From Vermiphilus sp. (GTDB lineage Bacteria > Ratteibacteria > UBA8468 > B48-G9 > DTJG01), in NCBI GenBank assembly GCA_020722805.1, contig DYKA01000005.1, positions 1 through 41,100 on the forward strand: a DNA stretch of 41,100 nt. The letters are read 5' to 3'. A model generated the notes under the pieces. That model searched no databases, was not told the origin of the DNA, and was given only the letters and a program-made list of their open reading frames with translations. This document shows, in pieces, positions 19,276-27,246 of the stretch. A program made the translations under genes and the position numbers. Positions within the stretch are counted from its first letter, which is position 1. Each line of letters opens with the position of its first letter.

Positions 19276-21746
19276 TGGGATACCCCTGTATTGAGTGGAA
19301 GATGTATTGTAACCTTTGTTCCGTTACCCTGCTGGCTTTCAATATATATCCTTCCATCGTGCTGTGCAATAATTTCATTAACTATTGAAAGTCCAAGTCC
19401 TGTTCCATACGGTTTTGTTGTGAACAAGGGGTCAAAAATCTTGTCCATATTTTCAGAAGGAATACCAAAACCATTGTCCTTGATTTCAAGGATAAGATTT
19501 CCTTCGTTTTCAGAAACAGAAATATCTATCGTCCCATTTTTTTCATCTATTGCCTCAGCGGCATTAAACAGCAGATTAAGAAGGGCCTGCTTTATTTTTT
19601 CAGAGTCAGCCTTGATTCTTATGCTTTTGCTGTTGTAGTGAGTTTGAACCTTGATGCCTTCAAACTTTTTCTGAGTGGAAACAAGCAGTATTGTTGACTC
19701 TATCACTGAAATCAGGTCAAACTCTTCCATTCTCGGTGGTCTCGGTCTTGCAAAAACAAGTAGTTGTTCAACAAGACGGTTTATTCTGTCTATTTCAGGT
19801 ATGACAACCTTCAGGTAGTTTGACCTGAAATCTTTGTCAGAGTACTTTTCAGGAAGAAGTTGTGAAAAGGTCTTAAGAGCAACAAGTGGATTCCTGATTT
19901 CATGCGCAATTCCACCTGCAAGTATTCCGAGAGAGGCAAGTCGTTCATTTCTTTCAGCATGATGCTGAAGCATTTTCAATTGAGAAATATCAGAAAAAAT
20001 CACCTGCGCTCCAAGCAGATTTCCATCAATTGAAAAAAATCTTGAACCGCTGATTCTTAATGGAATGGTCTTCCCATTTTCAGACAATGTCAATTCTATA
20101 TCATTGATCTCAATGTTTTCTTTCAAAAGCCTTCTTAATAATTCTCTCAAAGATTCAGGAATTACATTTTCAAAATTTCTGTCAATGACTTCTTTTTTTC
20201 TGATTCCTGATATTCTTTCTGCTGCCCGGTTAAATATGATTATCCTGCCGTCATCATTGACGGCAATAACTCCGTTCGGAAGATTTTCAAGCAAGGATTG
20301 CTGATAAATCTGACTTTCTGTGAGTGTGGCTGAAAGTTGCATGGTTTCAATAAAAACGCCGATATAAAGAGAAAATGCATCAAGTATTCTGCGGTCTCTG
20401 CTTGAAAAGGACTCTCCCTGTTTGCCTCCCAGGAGTAAAATACCTGTGAGTTTATTATGCATTACGATTGGCATTACAACTTCACTCTTGTACATATCCA
20501 TCTCAGAAATTGCATTTCCTATTAATCGCCTGCCTGCAAACCTCAAAAGGTCATCCCTGTAATGAATGTAGGGTTCTAACTCAAGAAGTTTTAAAAGCGG
20601 ACACTCCTGCTTGAATTCAAGATGCCATCTGCTGTTTCTTTTTAGAGCAGAAAAAACTCTTTTTACTGAACTGTCAGATGTCTTGATTACAAACGCCACC
20701 TCGCCCGACAAAGCAATTTCTTTCTGAAGAACTTCAATCATTGCAGTTATCCCTTCCTCAAAACTGGAACAACTGCCTGTAAGCAGCCGCATCTGTAAGG
20801 TAATTTTGTCAGTATCGTACTGCTGCTGGAATATCTTTGCCCTTGCCCATTTTGTAATGAACTCCTTCAAGGGTGAAAAAACCATCGCAATAACAAAGGA
20901 ACTGATGACTATCGGCATGGTTGCTTCAGAAACATTGAAAACCCTGAAAACATTATTTAAGAACAATAGTAAAAATAGATAAACAGTCATCAGTATCACT
21001 GTAAGGCATCCAAGAACAAATAGTTTCTCTGCGACAACAGAAATATTCATAATCTTGTACCGTGCAATTGCATAGGCAATGATTGAAGACATTATTATTG
21101 AAGATAAAGGACCAAATCTTGAATATGTTGTGATTCCAAACAGAGGCGGTATTATCACTGTTCCAATAGCAAAAATTGTTCCCGCAACAATTGCGAGAAA
21201 TAGATATTGAATTTCAAGTTTCTCTGTCCCTGTTTTTCTTCTCATCAATCTGTAAAGATATCTCAGACCGAAAAACATTAAAAGAATAATAATGCCTGAA
21301 AATATACTAAATGGCCAACCATATATAACATCAGGTCCTGGCAGATTATTCAATATTCTTTCGCGTACGATAATGGTCCTTATGAAAGCAGGGTGTAAAA
21401 CAAAAAAAGAGGCAATCACAGCTGCAACAAAAAATGACAGTTGCATTCTTTTAAGGGGTCCTGATTCCCTCCCTTTCAAAGGTATCTCAAAACCCGCAGC
21501 AAAGAATATGAATGAAGCAGGAAGAAAAGCTCCAACAATAGAAACAAGTTTGATGAGACCAAAAGAATACACAACATCTCTGGTTGACATCACAAGAATA
21601 ACCACCACAGACCACAGGATAAGATTAAACGCAAAGACTGAAAATCTTCTGTTTGGTGGTCTAAATTTATTACGGCTGTAAACAATCCACGCAAGCGCGG
21701 CCACAGCAATAACTGTTGCAATAATACTACCAACCCAGTAATTCAT
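19272..21746 (-). CDS. Histidine kinase with N-terminal 7TM-like region, GAF, PAS, HisKA, HATPase
   Basis: N-terminal multi-TM region; GGIAHEIRNPLVALKTFSQLLPEKY; LLNLLFNAAEAI, IKDNGFGIP, GTGLGLSIV intact. Start set at MNYWVG (21746), ATGA overlap with upstream gene. Confidence 0.9.
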   Translation of the reverse strand: MNYWVGSIIATVIAVAALAWIVYSRNKFRPPNRRFSVFAFNLILWSVVVILVMSTRDVVYSFGLIKLVSIVGAFLPASFIFFAAGFEIPLKGRESGPLKRMQLSFFVAAVIASFFVLHPAFIRTIIVRERILNNLPGPDVIYGWPFSIFSGIIILLMFFGLRYLYRLMRRKTGTEKLEIQYLFLAIVAGTIFAIGTVIIPPLFGITTYSRFGPLSSIIMSSIIAYAIARYKIMNISVVAEKLFVLGCLTVILMTVYLFLLLFLNNVFRVFNVSEATMPIVISSFVIAMVFSPLKEFITKWARAKIFQQQYDTDKITLQMRLLTGSCSSFEEGITAMIEVLQKEIALSGEVAFVIKTSDSSVKRVFSALKRNSRWHLEFKQECPLLKLLELEPYIHYRDDLLRFAGRRLIGNAISEMDMYKSEVVMPIVMHNKLTGILLLGGKQGESFSSRDRRILDAFSLYIGVFIETMQLSATLTESQIYQQSLLENLPNGVIAVNDDGRIIIFNRAAERISGIRKKEVIDRNFENVIPESLRELLRRLLKENIEINDIELTLSENGKTIPLRISGSRFFSIDGNLLGAQVIFSDISQLKMLQHHAERNERLASLGILAGGIAHEIRNPLVALKTFSQLLPEKYSDKDFRSNYLKVVIPEIDRINRLVEQLLVFARPRPPRMEEFDLISVIESTILLVSTQKKFEGIKVQTHYNSKSIRIKADSEKIKQALLNLLFNAAEAIDEKNGTIDISVSENEGNLILEIKDNGFGIPSENMDKIFDPLFTTKPYGTGLGLSIVNEIIAQHDGRIYIESQQGNGTKVTIHLPLNTGVSQ

Positions 21747-22972
21747 ATCTCGCACCTCTTGCATAATAGCGCAGAGCAGGTTCCACCCAGTCCTCCACAA
21801 TTAAGTAAAGCAGTATTTATAACCAGTTTATGTGTTTTATTTGGAACATAGTAAAGGTCGCATTCAGGGTCAGGATACTGATAATTGATTGTCGGGGTAA
21901 TGATATTTTCACTGAACCACAACATTGCAGCGATTGTCTGAAAGGCACCTGCGCATCCAAGAGGATTTCCAGTCATTGATTTTATGGAACTGACAGGAAC
22001 CTCATACGCACGGGCGCCAAAAATTTCCTTGATAATAGATGTCTCAATCCTGTCAATAAGTGGGTCCGAAGGAGCATGCGCGCTTATGGCATCAACTGAA
22101 TATGTGGAAACACCTGCATCATCAAATGTCCTTCTTATTGCATTTTTCAGTCCTGACGAAGGGTTTTCTTCGGAAATTTCTCCTGATGTGCCGTATCCAA
22201 TAATCTCCCCGTATATTCTTGCACCACGGCTTACAGCGTGGTTGAGTTCTTCAAGCACAACCATGCCGCAACCCTCTGAAAGGATTCCTCCGCAGCGTAG
22301 ACGATCAAAAGGCCTGCTTGCCTTCTCTGGCACCTCGTTAAATTCAGGCGTCAGTCCAGCAGAAGATAGTCCCGCCATAATCAACGGTGTTATTGCAGCC
22401 TCAGCAGCACCCGAAATAGAAACCCTCACTTCACCACTCCTGATTTTTTGAAAAGCAATTCCAATAGCATCAGTCCCGGATGCACAGGCTGAAGCCAGAA
22501 GAATTGTCTGTGTCTTCCATTGCAGGTGTTCTATCAATTCTCCCATTACACGATGGGGAGTCGCAGCAATAATTCCATAAGGCAAAATTCTTTTTGCACC
22601 ATGCTTCAAAAAAACCTGATGCTGACTTTCTATAAGGTCCATGGCACTTGTGCTGACGCCGAGCGTAATCAAACCATCATCCGGTTTTATCTTCTGCACA
22701 TCAATCCCTGCATCCATAAGAGCCATCTTTGTTCCGCATACGGCAAACTGCGAAAACCTTGCCATTCTTCTTACTGTTTTCCTGTCAATAAATGCATCTG
22801 GCTTGAAATCAGGTATCTCTCCTGCAACCTGGCATGGAAGTCCTGACGGGTCAAATCTTGATATCTTTTTGATTCCGCTTTTTCCATTTTTAAGTGCTTC
22901 CCAGAAATTTTGCTTTCCGATTCCGTTTGGCGCAATTACACCAATACCAGTCAAAACAACCCTGTACCTCAT
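21743..22972 (-). CDS. Beta-ketoacyl-ACP synthase II-like ketosynthase
   Basis: VVLTGIGVIAPNGIGKQNFWEALKNGKSGI; active-site ASACASGTDAI; ISAHAPSDPLIDRIET; SSIKSMTGNPLGCAGA. Confidence 0.9.
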   Translation of the reverse strand: MRYRVVLTGIGVIAPNGIGKQNFWEALKNGKSGIKKISRFDPSGLPCQVAGEIPDFKPDAFIDRKTVRRMARFSQFAVCGTKMALMDAGIDVQKIKPDDGLITLGVSTSAMDLIESQHQVFLKHGAKRILPYGIIAATPHRVMGELIEHLQWKTQTILLASACASGTDAIGIAFQKIRSGEVRVSISGAAEAAITPLIMAGLSSAGLTPEFNEVPEKASRPFDRLRCGGILSEGCGMVVLEELNHAVSRGARIYGEIIGYGTSGEISEENPSSGLKNAIRRTFDDAGVSTYSVDAISAHAPSDPLIDRIETSIIKEIFGARAYEVPVSSIKSMTGNPLGCAGAFQTIAAMLWFSENIITPTINYQYPDPECDLYYVPNKTHKLVINTALLNCGGLGGTCSALLCKRCEI

Positions 22973-24609
22973 TCGGTCCCCCGTGCAATATTCTCATTGA
23001 TAGTTTTTATTTCTTTCCGAATTTCATCTGCAAGTCCTGCAAACAAAAAATACCTGTTGTAATTGACAAAATCAGTCATATCCTTGAATCCTGAAAACCT
23101 GCTCAATAGATATGCCTCATCAGAAACAAAGGTGGTAATACCTGCCTGCTGAAGTTCTCTCTGAAATTTTTCTGTTTCGTCTGTATACTGTTTGAAACTC
23201 ATGCCATTGATCTTATAAGGCAGGGGCTTCCAGTATCTTGGAGGGAAAAGCTGCTTGATTTGATATGTCATCACATCTGCAGCATAGTTGTTTGTTTCAA
23301 CAGTAAAATTGAACATTGACGGATTCTTCCCCCAGATGGTCTGCGGGTATAAACCCGGGAACTGAACAAGGACAGAATCAGGCCTTGTCCTCAAAAGAAA
23401 ATCCATTGTCTCTTTTCTTGTCTACTGTGTTTCAAATGGAGCCGGATATATAACGCTGACGACAGTAAATATTCCTGCATTCTTACAGGATTTTATTACG
23501 AATTCCATCACATCGGGTGAGTTTTTCTTATACATCGCTTTTTCCAGAATTTCAGGACTTGCTGATTCAAGTCCAAAAAATATTGACACGCATCCTGACC
23601 TGCGCACCATGCTGAAATTGACATCCTTCATTGAGTCAAAATGTCCGAAACTTGTATATGAAATATTCATTCCCTTGTTCACAATCTGACTTGCAGTTTC
23701 CTGAAGCAAATCGCCGGGAGTGCTTGAACCAGCATATCTGAAGATTTTTACATTGTATTTTGAAATAGAGTTCTCAAATTCTTCAATAATTCTGAATGGT
23801 GGCTTCCTGCGAAGTTTGCCACTCTTTACAGGATGAATACAGAACGCACAGCAATTCTGACAGCCACGACTTTCATCTATTACAAACATTTTGATCTTGT
23901 CTCTTATTCCAGTATAGACATTCTCATGGTATTCAGCAAAAGGAAGTTCTGCAAGGTTTTCAACAAATCTCCTCTGATTCTTTACGATCTTTCCGTTCTT
24001 TTTGAAAATGATGTTCGGAATTCTGTCCAGTTGCGTTTTTCCTGATACAAAATCAGCCAGATGGTTTATTGTTTCTTCACCTTCGCCAAAACAAAGAGCA
24101 TCAAAACTATCTGTGATTTTGAAAATTTCTTCCTGAAATATGTCAACCTGAGGACCACCGCCAAAAACCTTAATGTTCGGAAATTTCTTTTTTATTTTTT
24201 CAGCAATATTAAGGGAATACCTGAAACCATCCCCTGCCCAGAGTTTCATACCCACAAAATCAATATCATTTTCCTTGATCATCCCGCAGATATCATCTGA
24301 AATACTGTCAAAAACAATGTTTTTCCTTCTTTCAAGATGGCTTGAAATTTTCTTAAGTTTCAGAATATCAATGATTGACGGTTTTCTTTTTTCAATGAAT
24401 ATTTTTTCTGCTATGGCTTTTATGTCTGATAGTCGGGCATCTTCAAAAACGTGTTCAAGGGTTTCTGCTGTGTTTGCATCAAGAATGCACACATTGTGTC
24501 CGTTGTCCTTAAGACAGGCAGCAAGGAGAGCAAGTCCATTATCAGGTATAAAATCAGAAAGAATCTTTGGAACACCTGCAATTGAAAGCAATAACGAATT
24601 TGTGCCCAT
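22969..24609 (-). pseudogene. B12-binding domain radical SAM protein interrupted by in-frame TAG at 23422-23424
   Basis: ORFs 23422..24609 and 22969..23406 are in the same frame; junction PAPFETQ-TAG-TRKETMDFLLRTRPDS; RGCQNCCAFC (CX3CX2C) in the first part. Confidence 0.82.
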
Positions 24610-24661
24610 AAGTGTTCAATTTTGTACAATATGCCCTGGTTTATTTGTTTCCATACATTTT

Positions 24662-24690
24662 ATTACATACCCGAATTGAATTTATGTCAA
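24662..24690 (-). promoter_or_regulatory. Candidate sigma-70 promoter for the leftward radical SAM/ketosynthase/kinase genes
   Basis: Reverse strand: TTGACA (24690-24685), 17-nt spacer, TGTAAT (24667-24662), upstream of the start at 24609. Confidence 0.55.
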
Positions 24691-24790
24691 ATCTGTACAA
24701 AAATGTACAAACAAATTTGTATCAGGATTTCAGGCGCAACGAACCCGGATATCTTATTCAGAGGGTTTAACAGGACCTCTTCCAAAAACA

Positions 24791-24807
24791 TGGCACACTT
24801 TTTGCAT
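24791..24807 (+). promoter_or_regulatory. Sigma-54 (-24/-12) promoter of the fadL-like gene
   Basis: TGGCAC-ACTTT-TTGCAT matches TGGCACN5TTGCA/T; 36 bp upstream of ATG 24843; rpoN and an NtrC-type activator are nearby. Confidence 0.85.
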
Positions 24808-25324
24808 ATACATAATTAGGAAACAAAAAGGGCTGCATAACTATGACGAAAAAAATTATTTTTCTGATGTTTATAATCAGTGTGGCAGCATATTGCCAGG
24901 GATACAGGAATCCGCCTACAAGCATAAGAACTTTAATGGACGCAGGCGTAACGGCTGTAGTGGATGACGCATCTGCCTGTGTACTGAATCCTGCTGGCCT
25001 TGTGCTTATACAACAAAATCAGTTTGACGCGGGTATACTGGGATTGTTCTCTGAAACAAAATACTCTGGATTGTCTGCGTCTTCAAAAAAAGAAAACACA
25101 TCTGCAGTAATTGGTGATTTATATTTTGCTCTTGTCCCTCAGAAATCAAACATTCGTTTTGGTTTTGGCATAACAAGCCCTTATGGACAAAAAACAGAGT
25201 GGAACAAATCCTTTACAGAAACAATCTGGGCATACAGCGTGCCATATTGCGGCGAAATGAAATTTATCACCTTCACACCATCAATAGCGTTTGCTTTGAA
25301 CAAGCACCTAAGCATCGGCTCAGG

Positions 25325-25354
25325 GATAGACATACACAGTAGTACCATTGAAAC
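25325..25354 (+). repeat. Copy 1 of perfect 30-bp direct repeat GATAGACATACACAGTAGTACCATTGAAAC
   Basis: Identical to 25391-25420; the next base (A) is also shared, so duplication is 30 or 31 bp. Confidence 0.98.
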
Positions 25355-25390
25355 ATGAGAAAACTATTCCAACCTTAATCAACCTTTTAA
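25355..25390 (+). other. 36-bp spacer-like segment between the two repeats
   Basis: ATGAGAAAACTATTCCAACCTTAATCAACCTTTTAA, 10/36 G+C; no second copy noticed in the window. Confidence 0.6.
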
Positions 25391-25420
25391 GATAGACATA
25401 CACAGTAGTACCATTGAAAC
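25391..25420 (+). repeat. Copy 2 of perfect 30-bp direct repeat GATAGACATACACAGTAGTACCATTGAAAC
   Basis: Identical to 25325-25354, offset 66 bp. Confidence 0.98.
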
Positions 25421-26064
25421 AAGGCAGTCAGTTCCATGGTCTTTCATAACAGGAACACCTGATGGAATCGCAGTCCTCAAAGGTGATGATGTTTCAGGAT
25501 CATTGAGGTTTGGAATTCACTATCATAAGAAAGCCCACTCAATTGGACTTGTATGGAGCAGCCCGTTTGAAATGAACTACACAGGGAGTTTTTCAATGAC
25601 AAACATGCCTGACCCACCGCCGTTTCCCGGCATAAAGAGCAATGTCAGCAGCAGCTTTACAATAAAGTTTCCAGAGATATACTCTCTGGGTTATAGATGG
25701 AAAGGTAGTAGAATGAGCATTCAACTTGGAACTGAATTTGTTAGATATTCCTGCCTGAAAAGCATCAGGGTTGACGCAGGTCCTGACAGTTTCCTGATTC
25801 CTGAGATTGAAAAGAACTGGAAGGATGTCTGGACACATTCTGCGGGTTTGCAATACTGGATAAACAGCAGGTGCGATATTGCCGCAGGAATAGGTTTTGT
25901 TGAATCACCTGTTCCGGACAACACATTTGACCCGCTGCTTCCTGACGCAAACAGATTCATCTATACAATAGGAACAACAATCAGGACAAAATCAGGCACA
26001 ATTTCATTTTTCTATATGTACAACCAGTTTGAAAAGAGAAATATCCAACAGGGGAGGTTCACAG

Positions 26065-27246
26065 ATGGAATCTACAAATCTTCCGGAAGTTTTATCGGCT
26101 GCGGGTACACAGCGGACATCTGACAAACCTGTGGTTCTTGTAATTGATGATGAACTCGGCCCGAGAGAGTCATTGAGAATCCTTTTGAATGACAGATATT
26201 CGGTTGTAATTGCAACAAGTGGTGATGAAGGAATCAATATGCTCAGGTCATATCCTGTGGAAACAATTATCCTTGATCTGAAGATGCCGGGAAAATCAGG
26301 CATTGAGACACTTGAAGAGATAAGAAAACTGAGCAGCGATGTACCTGTAATTATCCTCACTGGATTCGGTACACTTGAAGCAGCACAGAAAGCAGTTCAT
26401 CTGGATATCTTTGAGTTTGTCAGCAAACCATTTGACATAAATGAAATGAAGAACATTGTAAAACGTTCCATTGAGAGATACAGGGTTAAGGCATCAACAA
26501 GAAATATCCTTGACCAACTGCAGAAACTCAATCTAACTCTTGAAGAAAGAATTCATGAACTGGAAAAGTTTGCGATGGTTGGTGAACTTTCAGCAGAACT
26601 ATTGCACGAAATAAATAACCCTCTTACAATCATACTCGGATATGTCCAGATACTGCTGGCAGAAATAAATAAGAAAAACAAAGCGTCTGTTGATGAAACC
26701 CAGAAATATCTGCAGGTTGTGGAAAACGAGGTCAAAAGGTGCCAACTTCTTGCAAAAAGTTTTCTTGATATTTCTAAGAAAACATTCAAATATGTACCAG
26801 TGAACATCAATTCATTGATTGAGAATATGGTTTACTTCCTGAAGGACAATCCTGTTGCAAAAAACATTAAATTTTTTTGTAATTTTGATCCTGAGCTCCC
26901 CCTGGTTATGGCGTCGCAGGAACAGCTCCAGCAGGTCTTTACCAATCTCTTTATAAATGCTATTGAAGCCATCAAATCCAGCGGCTCAATAACCATTTCA
27001 ACCCAGAAAGACGCAAACAAAGTCATCATAAAGATCGCTGATACAGGCGTCGGAATGCCGCCTGAAGTCGTTTCAAGAATATTCAAACCGTTTTTCACAA
27101 CCAAACAGGACAGAAACACAGGCATTGGTCTGACCATAACAAAAAAAATAATTGAGGCGCATAAGGGCACGATATCTGTTGAAAGCAAAGAAGGCCAAGG
27201 AACCACATTTACAATTTCTTTTTCAGCATATTCACGGAACGTCTGA
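26065..27246 (+). CDS. Receiver - histidine kinase protein (N-terminal REC, HisKA, HATPase)
   Basis: VVLVIDDELGPRES, IILDLKMPGKSG, FVSKPF; LLHEINNPLTIILGY; TNLFINAIEAI, ADTGVGMP, NTGIGLTI. Start MESTNLPEV overlaps the fadL-like 3' end by about 59 nt. Confidence 0.9.
   Translation: MESTNLPEVLSAAGTQRTSDKPVVLVIDDELGPRESLRILLNDRYSVVIATSGDEGINMLRSYPVETIILDLKMPGKSGIETLEEIRKLSSDVPVIILTGFGTLEAAQKAVHLDIFEFVSKPFDINEMKNIVKRSIERYRVKASTRNILDQLQKLNLTLEERIHELEKFAMVGELSAELLHEINNPLTIILGYVQILLAEINKKNKASVDETQKYLQVVENEVKRCQLLAKSFLDISKKTFKYVPVNINSLIENMVYFLKDNPVAKNIKFFCNFDPELPLVMASQEQLQQVFTNLFINAIEAIKSSGSITISTQKDANKVIIKIADTGVGMPPEVVSRIFKPFFTTKQDRNTGIGLTITKKIIEAHKGTISVESKEGQGTTFTISFSAYSRNV

Larger units (their letters stand above)
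24843..26123 (+). pseudogene. OMPP1/FadL-type outer membrane porin, interrupted by a 66-bp insertion
   Basis: Signal peptide-like N-terminus MTKKIIFLMFIISVAAYCQG, DDASACVLNPAGLVLI, FGFGITSPYGQKTEW; stops at TGA 25356-25358, continues in the same frame after 25391 (IDIHSSTIETRQSVPWSF...). Confidence 0.85.

Noticed and set aside
23400-23440. Resemblance of the radical SAM stop region (CCATTTGAAACACAGTAGACAAG) to pieces of the fadL 30-mer (ACACAGTAG, CCATTGAAAC)
   Set aside because: The pieces are short and in different order, and both fit their own coding frames; most likely coincidence.
25325-25420. Calling this an established CRISPR array
   Set aside because: Only two repeats and one spacer, inside a coding gene, no leader and no cas genes in the window; the repeat itself reads as native porin codons. 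Reported as a candidate ectopic integration.
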